Shown here: piece after piece, positions 9,126 to 19,101 of the stretch
Layout of the letters: every line of letters starts with the position of its first letter
Numbering within the stretch: the first letter of the stretch is position 1
Origin: Rhodothermales bacterium
GTDB lineage: Bacteria > Bacteroidota > Rhodothermia > Rhodothermales > UBA10348
Direction of reading: 5' to 3'
Length of the DNA: 64,000 nucleotides
Assembly: GCA_017643395.1 (NCBI GenBank)
Contig: JAEPNP010000001.1
Coordinates: forward strand, 1,989,806 to 2,053,805
Notes under the pieces: model-generated
What the model was told of the DNA's origin: nothing
What the model saw: the letters and a program-made list of their open reading frames with translations, nothing else
The model's database searches: none
Translations under genes and position numbers: made by a program

Positions 9126-10132
9126 TTCATGCCGACGTCATCCCGTATGCGTTGCCGTTCGTCCGGCCGATTCGGTTGGGCGATGTGCTCTTGCGCGCTC
9201 GCACGGGTTGGCTGCTGAGAATCAGCGATAACAAGGGAAATGTGGGCTGGGGTGAGGCCTCGCCGCTGCCAGGATTCTCCCGCGAGACTGCCGAACAGGC
9301 GGAGCGGGACCTCATGCGAGTCCCCCCGCGCATCGCGCGCGGCGACTTCCATCCGGGTCTCATGGATTGCAGTTCGGTGCGATTTGCGCTGGAGCTGGCC
9401 ACGGCAGATCTGGCGGCTCACAGGAAAGGTCTGACGCTGGCGAAGGCCTTTCATCCGTTCGCGCGCGAGAAGCAGAGCCTCAATGCGGTCCTGCTCGCGG
9501 ACGAACCGGTGGATGAGGCGCATTCGGCAGTGCGTGCCGGGTATCGTGCGCTGAAAATGAAGGTGGGTCATCGGTCTGTGGTTGAGGATTCCAACCGTGT
9601 GCGTTCGGTCATCGAGGCGGTGGGAGACCGCGCGTCCGTGCGCCTCGACGCCAACAGGGCGTGGTCCGACGGCGATGCCGAGCGTTTCTGGGAGATGGTG
9701 CATGACCTGCCCATCGAGTACGTGGAAGAGCCGCTGAGCAATCCTGCCGGGCTTCGGAGACTCGCCATTCAGGGCATGCCGGTTGCCATCGACGAGTCCG
9801 TGGTCGGACTGGACCCCAACGAGCTCCGGCGCATGAACTGGCTCAAGGCGGCCGTGCTCAAACCGACGATTATCGGTGGCATCCGCAAGGCGAAGGTGTA
9901 CGCCGACCGCGCTCTGAAGGCAGGCATCAAACCCGTGATCAGTTCCAGTATGGAAACGGGGATCGGACTGCGTGCCCTGGCGGCGCTGGCCGCTTCCATC
10001 GGCAACGAGGACGTGCCGGCCGGGCTGGACACCGGACGTCTGATGATGCAGGACACTACGGATCCCCGCTTCAGCGGGGCACCCTCGCTGCGCACGGATC
10101 AACTGAACGGATACGCCGTCATCAATGGGTGA
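9122..10132 (+). CDS. menC: o-succinylbenzoate synthase
   Basis: 336 residues from the ATG at 9122 that overlaps the menA stop; the open frame extends further upstream inside menA, but that part is not coding. Enolase-superfamily enzyme making o-succinylbenzoate from SHCHC. Catalytic pattern visible: KMK with Lys145/147, RLDANRAW with Asp176, VEEPL with Glu202/203, AIDESVVGL with Asp224 and LKPTIIGG with Lys247. Genome context (men cluster) separates it from dipeptide epimerases that share the same residues. Its last bases form the GTG start of menE. Confidence 0.94.
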   Translation: MIHADVIPYALPFVRPIRLGDVLLRARTGWLLRISDNKGNVGWGEASPLPGFSRETAEQAERDLMRVPPRIARGDFHPGLMDCSSVRFALELATADLAAHRKGLTLAKAFHPFAREKQSLNAVLLADEPVDEAHSAVRAGYRALKMKVGHRSVVEDSNRVRSVIEAVGDRASVRLDANRAWSDGDAERFWEMVHDLPIEYVEEPLSNPAGLRRLAIQGMPVAIDESVVGLDPNELRRMNWLKAAVLKPTIIGGIRKAKVYADRALKAGIKPVISSSMETGIGLRALAALAASIGNEDVPAGLDTGRLMMQDTTDPRFSGAPSLRTDQLNGYAVING

Positions 10133-11394
10133 CCTACCCCTCCCGGCGCTTGAATCCGGTCCTGAATCTTCTGAATGACGCCGCTTCCCGGTTTGGGACG
10201 GCACCGCTGTTGAAAGACGGCCCGAGTTTCGCGCAGGCAGCTGAGGCCGTACGCGACGGGCCGGATTCCGTGGAAGCAGGACACCGTGTCGGCCTGCTCG
10301 CCCCGGAGGATGCCGCCGGCATCCTCCGCATGCTCACACTCCTCCGGGACGGCTGCACCGTGGTGCTGCTCGGGCGCCGCGAGCCGCCGGGGCGGCTCGC
10401 GGCACTCGAGCAGCGCTGGGGGCTTGGCACGCGCCGGAGCACAGGACCACGGATCGTGGTCCTGACCTCCGGCACCACCGGCGAGCCGAAAGGCGTGGTG
10501 CACACGCTGGGTTCGCTTATGGCCAGCGCCAGGGGTGCGGCAGGCTTCCTGGAGTTCGGTCCAGGCAGCCACTGGCCCGTCACGCTGCCGACGCACCACG
10601 TTGGAGGCCTTGCCGTGCTCTTCCGCTGCCTCGCGGCGGGGGGCTCGATGTCGTTTCCGGCCGATCCGCGAGCCCTGGAGCCCATCGCCCGGGAAGCCAC
10701 GCATGTATCCCTGGTCAGCACGCAGCTGCGCAGGCTGCTGGACGGGTGGGTTGGTCCACCACCTCCCGCGCTCAAACGGATACTTCTCGGGGGAAGCGCC
10801 ATCCCTCGAGATCTGTGCCGTCGCGCTTCCCAGGCCGGGTGGTCGATAGTGCTCAGCTACGGGATGAGTGAGATGGGCAGTCTGGTTACTGCGGGAGAGG
10901 TCGGGGCATGTCTGGGGTCCGGCCGCGTACTGCCGGGACGCCGGCTACGGCTGGATGGCACCGGCGAAATCCATGTGGGTGGAGACGCCCTGTTTGAAGG
11001 CTATCTCGACGGCGCGCCGGCAGGGGAGTGGCACCCCACAGGAGACCTGGGCGTGTTGGAGAACGGCGCTCTCCTCGTCACAGGGCGCCGCGACAACATG
11101 TTCATTTCAGGCGGCGAAAACATCCAGCCTGAGCGCATCGAAGCCGTGTTGCTGCAGGCAGACGGTGTGCGAAACGCCATCGTCGTTCCGGTCGAAAGCC
11201 GCGAATTCGGCTTTCGCCCCGTGGCATTCGTCGAGGGCGAGACGGCGGGGATCGAAGCGGCATTCGCCGCATCGCTCCCCCGGTTCATGCACCCCGTCGC
11301 CGTGCTGCAATGGCCCCTCGAGGACGAGGGCATGAAGCCCTCCAGGGTGCGACTGGCGACAACGGCGCAGGAGCGGCTGGGCACGCTCGCTTAA
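10129..11394 (+). CDS. menE: o-succinylbenzoate-CoA ligase
   Basis: 421 residues, somewhat shorter than usual MenE (450-490); the N-terminal lobe appears compact. ANL-family adenylating enzyme. Visible: P-loop VLTSGTTGEPKG at 111-122, PTHHVGGLAVLFRCLAAGG (typical MenE A4-like motif), LSYGMSEMGS, GEIHVGGDALFEGYL, TGDLG and GRRDNMFISGGENIQPERIE, and the C-terminal Lys in GMKPSRV. The GTG start overlaps menC by four bases. menD, menF and a clear menH are not beside it, so the rest of the pathway must lie elsewhere. Confidence 0.92.
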   Translation: MTYPSRRLNPVLNLLNDAASRFGTAPLLKDGPSFAQAAEAVRDGPDSVEAGHRVGLLAPEDAAGILRMLTLLRDGCTVVLLGRREPPGRLAALEQRWGLGTRRSTGPRIVVLTSGTTGEPKGVVHTLGSLMASARGAAGFLEFGPGSHWPVTLPTHHVGGLAVLFRCLAAGGSMSFPADPRALEPIAREATHVSLVSTQLRRLLDGWVGPPPPALKRILLGGSAIPRDLCRRASQAGWSIVLSYGMSEMGSLVTAGEVGACLGSGRVLPGRRLRLDGTGEIHVGGDALFEGYLDGAPAGEWHPTGDLGVLENGALLVTGRRDNMFISGGENIQPERIEAVLLQADGVRNAIVVPVESREFGFRPVAFVEGETAGIEAAFAASLPRFMHPVAVLQWPLEDEGMKPSRVRLATTAQERLGTLA

Positions 11395-11486
11395 TTCGTG
11401 GGTCTCCTGAGCCGATAACGCTCCCAGACACCCTTCACAAAGCGCGTCGCTCGGCCCCCGACCCGTGCCGAACCGCGACCTGCGAC

Positions 11487-12104
11487 ATGAGCCCTCCCCA
11501 GGAACAAGGTCTGGCCGGTCCACGCCTTCGCTTCGATCGCCTACGCCTGGAGAATATCTACACGCACTTCAAGTGGAATAACGATCCGGAACTGAACCGG
11601 CTCGATTCCGAGGTGCCGTTTGTGGAAGAGTCCTTCGGGGCCTTCAAAAAGCGCTTCGAGCGCATGATCAGCAGACCGAATCCTGCCTGCCGGGATTTCG
11701 AGATCCACGATGAGGACGGCACCTGCATCGGTGTGGCGTTTCTGAACGGGATCAGCGGACATCATCTGCATTGCTCGATCGGCGTGACCATCGGAGAGCG
11801 CGACTACTGGCACAAGGGGTATGGTCGCGAGGCCATGACGATTCTTCTGCGCTACTGCTTCGAGTCACTCGGCATGCACCGCGTGACGGCCGACGTCTTC
11901 GAATACAACCAGGCGTGGAAGCGCCTTGTGGAAGGCATGGGTTTCGTGGCCGAGGGCACCGACCGGGAGTATCTCTTCTGGGACGGCAAGTTCTACGATC
12001 GCATTCGCTACGGAATGCTGGCTGCCGAGTATCAGAGCAAGGGGCGGCCAGGACGCCAGCGGCAAGGCGGCTCCGTGCGACCGGCTACCGGCGAGGCAGC
12101 CTGA
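11487..12104 (+). CDS. GNAT-family N-acetyltransferase (RimJ/RimL-like)
   Basis: 205 residues from ATG 11487; the upstream open frame lacks coding character. The fold motifs are visible in order: LRFDRLRLENIYTHFKWNNDPELNRL, then CIGVAFLNGISGHHLHCSIGVTIGERDYWHKGYGREAMTILLRYCFESLGMHRVTADVFEYNQAWKRLVEGMGFVAEGTDRE. The GYGREA acetyl-CoA loop and N-x-x-W/A-x-x-L-x-x-GF pattern are standard for the RimJ/RimL/SpeG branch. The C-terminal 25 residues are low-complexity and basic. The substrate (protein N-terminus, polyamine or small molecule) cannot be told. Confidence 0.85.
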   Translation: MSPPQEQGLAGPRLRFDRLRLENIYTHFKWNNDPELNRLDSEVPFVEESFGAFKKRFERMISRPNPACRDFEIHDEDGTCIGVAFLNGISGHHLHCSIGVTIGERDYWHKGYGREAMTILLRYCFESLGMHRVTADVFEYNQAWKRLVEGMGFVAEGTDREYLFWDGKFYDRIRYGMLAAEYQSKGRPGRQRQGGSVRPATGEAA

Positions 12105-12267
12105 GGGCAGCTCGGGCGCCGGGCACCAATGGCTGAGGGCATCCCGCACGCCGCGCCCCCCGTGCTCGCGGGCCGATCCCGTGCCGGCGCAGACCGACAA
12201 AATTGTGGAGTCGCTGTAACTCCGATTGGCGCGGGTCCGTAGGGAGAACGGTAATTAAGCACTCCCC

Positions 12268-12537
12268 ATGCGCGATTTCTCCCGTCCCGCTCTGCTTGTA
12301 GCTCTGGTAGCACTGTTCCTGGTGCTAACGTCCACCGGCCCCGGATTCTTCTTTGGCATCTCCTTCTCCAGCACCCTGCGCTGGGTGCTCTTCGGATTGC
12401 TGATCTGGTTCCTGTGCAGCTCGTGCGGCGGCAGCGGATGTTGCGGCAGGCGTCGTCGTGGTTGTGGCTGCTGGGGAGGCTGTATGTGCGACTGCTGCGA
12501 CCCCGACGAAGACGAGGGCGAGGACGGGCAGGCCTGA
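12268..12537 (+). CDS. Small membrane protein with Cys-rich tail, unknown function
   Basis: 89 residues. Residues 7-22 and about 36-49 are hydrophobic, giving two probable membrane helices. Residues 50-77 hold ten cysteines (50, 53, 58, 59, 66, 68, 72, 74, 76, 77) around an RRRR patch; the last twelve residues are mostly acidic. I do not recognise the family. The pattern suggests a membrane-anchored metal or thiol site, but that is inference. Its stop directly abuts the stop of the convergent desaturase. No strong Shine-Dalgarno sequence precedes the ATG. Real-gene support is the clean hydrophobic/Cys/acidic segmentation. Confidence 0.65.
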   Translation: MRDFSRPALLVALVALFLVLTSTGPGFFFGISFSSTLRWVLFGLLIWFLCSSCGGSGCCGRRRRGCGCWGGCMCDCCDPDEDEGEDGQA

Positions 12538-13650
12538 TCAGGCCGTCACCAGCACCTCTCTGCCACCAGCCTCCGGACCCAGCTTCTTGAGCATCCTGTA
12601 GTGGGATGCGATGGCCCGCGACAGCGTCTCATTGTAATGGTACGGGACGCCATGCTCCGCGGCTGCTGCCTGCACAATCGGCGCGATGGCCGGGTAGTGC
12701 ACACTGCAGGTCTGCGGGAATAGGTGGTGCTCAATCTGGTAGTTGAGTCCACCGATATACCAGGACAGCAGCTTGTTGCGACCGGCGAAGTTCGCCGTGG
12801 TCCGCATCTCGTGCACCAGCCAGGCATACTCCATGTTGCCGCCGTCGTCGGGCAGCGGGAATTCCGGACCTTCGACCACGTGCGCGAGCTGGAAAATCAC
12901 GCCCAGGATGATGCCCGCCGTCATGTGGGCGGTCAGGAACCCGATCAGGAACTGCCACCAGGTGATATCGAGCACCAGCAGTGGAATGACGATCATCCAG
13001 GCAATCGTCGCGGCCTTCATGAGCACAAGAATGGCGATCTCCCGCACGGGATGCTTCTTGTCCACATACGGCCCGATGTCCGACTTCATGAACTGCTGGA
13101 AATCCTTCGCAAACAGCCAATTGACTGTAGCAAGGCCGTATGCCAGGAATCCGTACAGGTGCTGGTATCGATGGAACCAGTAGTGCCGCGCATCCGGTGA
13201 CAGCCGGATGAGCGGGGAGACTGTCAGGTCCTCGTCCACGTCATGGATGTTCGTGTACGTGTGGTGGATCACGTTGTGCGTGATTTTCCACATGTACCCG
13301 TTGGCCCCCATCATGTCGAAGGAGAAGCCGAGCATCGCGTTGACCCAGTTCTTGCTCGAGTACGCGCCGTGCAGCGCATCGTGGGCAACGGAAAACCCGA
13401 TGCCGGCCATGCCCATGCCGAGCACGAAGGTCATCACCCACATCTGGCCCAGCGTTAACCATCCGCTCAGAATCAGCGCGTAGGAGCCGGCGGTACCGCC
13501 AAGAATGACGAAGGTCTTCAGCACCATGCGCCAGTCCGCCTTGCGCGACCGCCCGGTTTCCTTGAAATACGCAGCCACGCGGCCGCGCACGTCCGATACG
13601 AATGCTCTCGCATCCTTGTTGGAAAATCGGATCTTTATGGTCTGGGCCAC
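12538..13650 (-). CDS. Membrane fatty acid desaturase, front-end type
   Basis: 370 residues with three histidine boxes: HDALH at 90-94, HNVIHH at 125-130 and QIEHH at 305-309. The Gln in the third box is the mark of front-end (delta-5/delta-6-like or linoleoyl-CoA) desaturases. Two pairs of membrane helices flank the boxes (around 45-88 and 205-255). No cytochrome b5 domain is fused, so an external electron donor is required. It introduces a double bond into membrane-lipid acyl chains; regiospecificity cannot be read. Divergent from mscL across a 117-bp gap; both relate to membrane physical state. Confidence 0.9.
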   Translation of the reverse strand: MAQTIKIRFSNKDARAFVSDVRGRVAAYFKETGRSRKADWRMVLKTFVILGGTAGSYALILSGWLTLGQMWVMTFVLGMGMAGIGFSVAHDALHGAYSSKNWVNAMLGFSFDMMGANGYMWKITHNVIHHTYTNIHDVDEDLTVSPLIRLSPDARHYWFHRYQHLYGFLAYGLATVNWLFAKDFQQFMKSDIGPYVDKKHPVREIAILVLMKAATIAWMIVIPLLVLDITWWQFLIGFLTAHMTAGIILGVIFQLAHVVEGPEFPLPDDGGNMEYAWLVHEMRTTANFAGRNKLLSWYIGGLNYQIEHHLFPQTCSVHYPAIAPIVQAAAAEHGVPYHYNETLSRAIASHYRMLKKLGPEAGGREVLVTA

Positions 13651-13767
13651 GATGTCGGCAGTCTAGACCCGGCAAGGTACTGCAAATTGCCCCCGCTATC
13701 CCCGACATTCCCAGATTCCTCGCCGCTTCGGCTGAGGGATGTATCCCCTAAACATCCTGTCTCCGAC

Positions 13768-14220
13768 ATGCTCAACGAGTTCAAGAAATTTGCCGTCAAA
13801 GGCAACATGGTCGACATGGCCGTCGGCATCATCATCGGGGCTGCCTTCGGCACCGTGGTGAAGTCGGTCGTCGACGACATCCTCATGCCGCTGGTGTCCA
13901 TGATCACCGGCGCCCCTGACTTCTCCAACCTGTTTGTGGTGCTCAGGGCGCCCGCCGAAGCCGCGGCCGTCAACATGGAGTCCATTGAAGCGGTGCGCGA
14001 GGCCGGAGGTGTCGCGCTCGGCTATGGCCTGTTCATCAACGCGGCCATTGCCTTCCTGATCGTCGCGCTGGTGCTGTTCTTCATCGTCAAAGGCATCAAC
14101 GAATTGAAGGAAAAGGAGGAAGAGGCCCCCGCGGCACCTCCGGCTCCCCCGGAACCGACGGCAGAAGAGAAACTGCTTGGCGAAATCAGGGATCTCCTTC
14201 GCGCACAGGCCGCATCCTGA
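13768..14220 (+). CDS. mscL: Large-conductance mechanosensitive channel
   Basis: 150 residues from ATG 13768; upstream in-frame codons lack family similarity. The first helix MLNEFKKFAVKGNMVDMAVGIIIGAAFGTVVKSVVDDILMPLV is diagnostic of MscL: amphipathic N-helix, then the pore-lining TM1 with G-x-x-x-G-A packing. The periplasmic loop and second helix YGLFINAAIAFLIVALVLFFIVKGIN follow, and the C-terminal bundle is EEKLLGEIRDLL after an Ala/Pro-rich linker. A homopentamer in the inner membrane that releases solutes on hypo-osmotic shock. A strong terminator follows at 14260. Confidence 0.97.
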   Translation: MLNEFKKFAVKGNMVDMAVGIIIGAAFGTVVKSVVDDILMPLVSMITGAPDFSNLFVVLRAPAEAAAVNMESIEAVREAGGVALGYGLFINAAIAFLIVALVLFFIVKGINELKEKEEEAPAAPPAPPEPTAEEKLLGEIRDLLRAQAAS

Positions 14221-14259
14221 CGACTGGCTCTACGGCCGAGGGTGCCAAGCCCAGGCCAC

Positions 14260-14292
14260 GGGCGGCGCGGGAAACCGTGCCGCCCTTTTTTT
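14260..14292 (+). terminator. Rho-independent terminator after mscL
   Basis: Stem GGGCGGCGCGG pairs with CCGTGCCGCCC around a GAAA tetraloop (11 pairs, one G-T), followed directly by seven T residues. It ends the mscL transcript 40 bases after its stop. Confidence 0.92.
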
Positions 14293-14321
14293 GTCTGTCG
14301 GCAACACTCTGTCCCACTCTC

Positions 14322-15086
14322 ATGCAGCTTCACCTTCGCGAATACGGCTCAGGGCCTCCGATGACCATCCTACATGGATTTTTGGGAGCAGGGGGCAACT
14401 GGCACACCCTGTCCCGTTCGGTGTTTGGCGAGCACTTCCGGGTGCTCGTGCCCGATTTGCGCAATCATGGCCAGAGTCCGCACGACTCCCGCATGGACTA
14501 CGAGGCCATGGCCGAGGACATTCTGGCGATGTGGGATGAGCATGGCGTGGAGCAGGGCCTGCTCATGGGGCACTCGATGGGCGGAAAACTGGCCATGCAG
14601 GTCGCACTGACGGCGCCGGAACGCGTATCGAAGCTCGTCGTGGTGGACATTGCGCCGAGGACATATCCGCCTGGACATCTCGTCATTCTGGAGGCCCTGC
14701 GCAGGGCCGATCCGGCGAGCAGGGGCGGCCGGGACGAAGTGGACGCCGTACTTGCCGAGACCATACCCGACCTGGGCGTTCGTCAGTTCCTGCTGAAGAA
14801 CCTGCGGCGAACGGAGGCAGGGTTTGACTGGCTGCCAAATCTCGACGTGCTCGAATCTTCGTACGACCAACTGATCGGTGGCCTGCATGTATTCGCCACC
14901 TACGAAGGGCCGACGCTTGTAGTCCGGGGTGAGAGGTCCGACTACGTGCAGGACGACGACATGGACGTACTCCGCGCGTACTGCCCCCAGGCGGAGCTGG
15001 TAACCATCGCCGATGCGGGGCACTGGGTGCACGCGGAGCAGCCCGAGGCGTTTTCGGATGCCGTGATGGGGTTCGTGCTGGAGTAG
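14322..15086 (+). CDS. Alpha/beta-hydrolase, YbfF-like esterase
   Basis: 254 residues from ATG 14322 (MQLHLREYGSG); an in-frame ATG at 14277 lies within the terminator region and is less likely. Motifs: oxyanion HGFLGAGGNWHTL, VPDLRNHGQSPH, nucleophile elbow GHSMGGK, acid near VRGERSDYV and catalytic His in DAGHWVHAEQPEAF. The DLRNHGxSPH signature is typical of the YbfF/ABHD11 acyl-ester hydrolases. MenH is a relative, and menB-A-C-E lies upstream without menH, but the motif favours YbfF. Substrate not determined. Confidence 0.85.
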   Translation: MQLHLREYGSGPPMTILHGFLGAGGNWHTLSRSVFGEHFRVLVPDLRNHGQSPHDSRMDYEAMAEDILAMWDEHGVEQGLLMGHSMGGKLAMQVALTAPERVSKLVVVDIAPRTYPPGHLVILEALRRADPASRGGRDEVDAVLAETIPDLGVRQFLLKNLRRTEAGFDWLPNLDVLESSYDQLIGGLHVFATYEGPTLVVRGERSDYVQDDDMDVLRAYCPQAELVTIADAGHWVHAEQPEAFSDAVMGFVLE

Positions 15087-15284
15087 GGCCGCGGGCCCGG
15101 GCGTGCCGGAGCGGCTCCGGCGTGCCGCGGAGGCCCCAGGGTGCCGACCGCACTGCCGCGGCCCTGTCGCACCGATGCGCTTCCGACGCCGAGTCCACCG
15201 CAGCCCCCATCGTCCATTTCCGGAAGCGAACCCGCACCGCAATTCCTCGTTGCACCGAGTTCTGTTCACGAACCCCACCCTCGT

Positions 15285-18200
15285 GTGCTGAACAAGCAGC
15301 TCGAAGCCGCCCTCAAACGCCGCATCCTGGTCATGGATGGCGCGATGGGCACGATGATCCAGCGGTACTCCCTGTCGGAAGAGGACTTCCGCGGAACGCT
15401 CCTGGCGGACCACCACAAGCCGCTGAAGGGCAACAACGACCTCCTGGCACTTACACGGCCGGACGTGCTGCGCGAGATCCATGACGCCTATCTGGAGGCC
15501 GGCGCGGACATCATCGAAACCAACACCTTCAGTGGTACCACGATCGCGCAGGCGGACTACGCGTGTGAGCCCCACGTGCGTGCGATAAACGTCGAGTCGG
15601 CGCGCATCGCCTGCGAGGCCGCGGCTGCGTTCAGCACGCCTGAAAAGCCACGCTTTGTGGCCGGTGCGCTAGGGCCGACCAACGTCAGCCTGAGCCTGTC
15701 GCCGGATGTCAACGATCCCGGCTATCGTGCAGCGACCTTCTCCCGGATTGCGCAGGCGTACGCGGAGCAGGTGGAAGGCCTGCTGGAAGGCGGCGTGCAC
15801 ATCCTGCTGGTCGAGACCATCTTCGACACGCTGAACGCCAAGGCGGCAATCTTCGCCATCTCCGAAGTGTTTGAACGCACCGGCAGGCGGGTGCCCGTGA
15901 TGATTTCCGGCACCATCGTGGACCAGAGCGGCCGCACGCTCTCCGGGCAATCCACCGAGGCCTTCTGGCACTCCATCAAGCACTGCCCGGAGCTGATGTC
16001 CGTGGGCCTGAACTGTGCCCTCGGCGCGGCCCAGATGCGTCCGTTCATCGAGGCCCTCAGCAGTGTGGCCACCGTGCCCACCAGCCTGTATCCGAATGCC
16101 GGACTGCCCAACGAAATGGGTGGCTACGACGAAACGCCGGAGCAGATGGCGGCGCTCGTGCACGAGTACGCAGACGCGGGCTTCCTGAACATCGTCGGCG
16201 GGTGCTGTGGCACCACGCCGGACCATACCCGTGCCTTCCTGGCTGCTGCCGAACAGCACGAACCGCGTACGCCCAGGAAATCAGATGGGCTGCTGCATCT
16301 CTCCGGCCTGGAGCCGCTGACCTTCCGCAGCGACCTCAACTTCGTCAACATCGGCGAGCGCACGAATGTCACGGGCTCCCGTCGTTTTGCACGGTTGATC
16401 AAGGAGGAGGCCTACGAGGAGGCCCTGTCCGTAGCCCGCCAACAGGTCGAGAACGGCGCCCAGCTCATCGACGTGAACATGGACGAGGGCATGCTCGACT
16501 CGGAGTCGGCCATGGTCACGTTTCTGAACCTCATTGCGGCTGAGCCCGACATCGCCCGTGTGCCGGTGGTCGTTGACTCCTCGAAGTGGAGCGTCATCGA
16601 AGCCGGCCTGCAGTGTCTGCAGGGCAAGAGCGTCGTGAATTCCATCAGTCTCAAGGAGGGGGAGGAGCCCTTTCTGGAGCAGGCGAGGCTGGCCCAGCGG
16701 TACGGGGCCGCCGTGATCGTCATGGCTTTCGACGAGAAGGGGCAGGCCGAATCATTCGATCGCCGCGTCGAGATCTGTACGAGGGCGTTCCGCATCCTGA
16801 CAGAAGAGGTCGGCATCCCGGCCGAAGACATCATCTTCGACCCCAACATTTTTGCGGTCGCCACCGGGATCGAAGAGCACAACCGGTACGCGATCGACTT
16901 CATCGAGGCGACGCGCTGGATCAAGCGCAACCTGCCCGGGGCGCATGTCTCGGGTGGGGTGTCCAACATTTCCTTCTCGTTCCGCGGCAACAACGTCGTG
17001 CGCGAGGCCATGCACACCGCGTTTCTGTACCACGCAATCGCCGCGGGTATGGACATGGGCATCGTGAATGCGGGCCAGATCGAGGTCTACGACGAGATCG
17101 ATCCTGACCTGTTGACCTGCATCGAGGACGTGCTGTTTGACCGTCGGCCGGATGCCACGGAACGCCTGGTGGATATCGCGGGCCGATTTGCCGGCTCGGC
17201 CGCGGTCAAGGAGCAGAAGACCGCTGAATGGCGCTCTGCGCCTGTACACGAGCGGCTGAAGCATGCACTCGTGAAGGGCATCCTGGACCACATCGAAGAG
17301 GACACCGAAGAGGCCCGGCAGCAGAGTTCGCGCGCCCTGGACGTCATCGAAGGCCCGCTCATGGACGGGATGAACGTGGTGGGGGACCTCTTCGGAGCCG
17401 GAAAGATGTTTCTGCCCCAGGTCGTCAAGAGCGCCCGGGTGATGAAAAAGTCCGTTGCCTACCTGATTCCCTTCATCGAGGAGGAAAAGGCCGACAGCGG
17501 AGACACGGACGATCGCGCCACCGTGCTGCTCGCCACGGTCAAGGGAGACGTGCACGACATCGGCAAGAACATTGTCGGCGTCGTGCTGGGCTGCAACAAC
17601 TATCGCATCATCGACCTTGGTGTCATGGTGCCTGCAGATCGCATTCTGGACGAGGCGGAGAAGCAGGGTGCCGACATTGTCGGGTTGTCGGGCCTGATCA
17701 CCCCAAGCCTGGACGAGATGGTGCACGTGGCGGCCGAAATGGAACGCCGCGGCATGAAGAAGCCGCTGCTGATCGGCGGCGCCACCACAAGTCGCGTGCA
17801 CACGGCAGTCAAGGTTGACCCCCAGTACCGCAATCCGGTGGTGCACGTGCTGGACGCGTCCCGGAGCGTCGGTGTGGTCAACTACCTGATGGGTGGAGAC
17901 CAGGCGTATCTGGAAGACCTAAAGAGGGAGTACGATGGGGTCCGAGCCTCCTACGAGGCCCGCAGTCGCAAGCTCGAACTGCTCGGCTTCGACGATGCCC
18001 GCGCCAACCGCCAGGAGCCCGCTGCCTACACCCCCGTGGCTCCGTCACGCCCCGGGGTGCACACCGTGCCCGTGACGGTGACCGAATTGCGCCCCTACAT
18101 CGACTGGACACCGTTCTTCCAGGCCTGGGAGATGCGGGGCAAGTACCCGGCCATCCTGCAGGACGAGAAAAAGGGCGCTGAGGCCCAGGCGCTGTTTGCG

Positions 18201-18947
18201 GACGCGCTGGCCATGCTGGACCGCATCGAACAGGAAAACCGCCTCGCACCGCGGGCCGTATTCGGCATCTGGCCGGCGCGGCGGGACGGGGACGACATTG
18301 TGCTCCAGTCCGGGGATGCCGAGTTGGCCAGACTACACACGCTGCGCCAGCAGACCAGAAAGACGCCTGGCAAGCCCAACCGGGCGCTGGCGGACCTGGT
18401 TAATGATTCGGGCGATTGGATGGGCGCGTTTGCGGTAACCGCCGGGCACGGCCTGGAAACGCTGGTACGTGAGTTCGAATCGGCTCACGATGACTATCAG
18501 AGCATCATGGCGAAGGCTATCGCCGACCGGTTGGCGGAGGCCTGCGCGGAATGGCTGCACGAACGCGTGCGCAAGGACTTCTGGGGGTACGCCACCGGAG
18601 AGGAGCTCTCCAACGAGGACCTGATCGCCGAGCGTTTCCAGGGCATCCGGCCGGCGCCGGGCTACCCCGCTCAGCCGGATCACACCGAGAAACGCACGTT
18701 GTGGACGCTGCTTGATGCCGAGAGGCACACCGGCATCACGCTTACGGAGTCGCTGGCCATGGCGCCGGCGGCGTCCGTTTGTGGACTGTACTTCGCCCAT
18801 CCGGACGCGGCGTATTTCAACCTTGGGCCGCTGGGGCGTGACCAGGTGGAGGACTACGCGCGCCGCAAGGATGTCCCGGTCGAGGAGATGGAGCGATGGC
18901 TGAGTCCGTCGCTGGCGTACGAGCCGGAGGCGCGGGTCACGGCCTGA
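15285..18947 (+). CDS. metH: Cobalamin-dependent methionine synthase
   Basis: 1220 residues from the GTG at 15285, close to the E. coli enzyme (1227). An ATG at 15141 would add 48 Pro/Ser-rich residues and is unlikely. All four modules are present: homocysteine domain with [11 protein letters not shown] and the zinc ligands in GLNCALG and [10 protein letters not shown]; pterin domain with [17 protein letters not shown]; cobalamin domain with [19 protein letters not shown], whose His is the lower axial Co ligand; and an AdoMet reactivation domain with [15 protein letters not shown]. Transfers methyl from 5-methyl-THF to homocysteine. No convincing cobalamin or SAM riboswitch is seen in the 200 bases upstream. 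Confidence 0.97.
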   Translation: MLNKQLEAALKRRILVMDGAMGTMIQRYSLSEEDFRGTLLADHHKPLKGNNDLLALTRPDVLREIHDAYLEAGADIIETNTFSGTTIAQADYACEPHVRAINVESARIACEAAAAFSTPEKPRFVAGALGPTNVSLSLSPDVNDPGYRAATFSRIAQAYAEQVEGLLEGGVHILLVETIFDTLNAKAAIFAISEVFERTGRRVPVMISGTIVDQSGRTLSGQSTEAFWHSIKHCPELMSVGLNCALGAAQMRPFIEALSSVATVPTSLYPNAGLPNEMGGYDETPEQMAALVHEYADAGFLNIVGGCCGTTPDHTRAFLAAAEQHEPRTPRKSDGLLHLSGLEPLTFRSDLNFVNIGERTNVTGSRRFARLIKEEAYEEALSVARQQVENGAQLIDVNMDEGMLDSESAMVTFLNLIAAEPDIARVPVVVDSSKWSVIEAGLQCLQGKSVVNSISLKEGEEPFLEQARLAQRYGAAVIVMAFDEKGQAESFDRRVEICTRAFRILTEEVGIPAEDIIFDPNIFAVATGIEEHNRYAIDFIEATRWIKRNLPGAHVSGGVSNISFSFRGNNVVREAMHTAFLYHAIAAGMDMGIVNAGQIEVYDEIDPDLLTCIEDVLFDRRPDATERLVDIAGRFAGSAAVKEQKTAEWRSAPVHERLKHALVKGILDHIEEDTEEARQQSSRALDVIEGPLMDGMNVVGDLFGAGKMFLPQVVKSARVMKKSVAYLIPFIEEEKADSGDTDDRATVLLATVKGDVHDIGKNIVGVVLGCNNYRIIDLGVMVPADRILDEAEKQGADIVGLSGLITPSLDEMVHVAAEMERRGMKKPLLIGGATTSRVHTAVKVDPQYRNPVVHVLDASRSVGVVNYLMGGDQAYLEDLKREYDGVRASYEARSRKLELLGFDDARANRQEPAAYTPVAPSRPGVHTVPVTVTELRPYIDWTPFFQAWEMRGKYPAILQDEKKGAEAQALFADALAMLDRIEQENRLAPRAVFGIWPARRDGDDIVLQSGDAELARLHTLRQQTRKTPGKPNRALADLVNDSGDWMGAFAVTAGHGLETLVREFESAHDDYQSIMAKAIADRLAEACAEWLHERVRKDFWGYATGEELSNEDLIAERFQGIRPAPGYPAQPDHTEKRTLWTLLDAERHTGITLTESLAMAPAASVCGLYFAHPDAAYFNLGPLGRDQVEDYARRKDVPVEEMERWLSPSLAYEPEARVTA

Positions 18948-19101
18948 CCTGTCGTGCCGAAGGCACTCGCTGGGCGCGATTCTACAGCGCGCCGTTCTCG
19001 TCCGCCTCGGCCCGCATCGCCCGTGATGTGAAGCCGTCGTGGTCGCGCCCGGTCTGAAGCGGCATTATCTTGCGGGATCCCTGAACAACTCCCTCCGATT
19101 C

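Noticed and set aside
15087-15284. Cobalamin or SAM riboswitch before metH
   Set aside because: The region is GC-rich with a GCCGGAG/CTCCGGC hairpin, but I could not find the B12-box or a SAM-type core.
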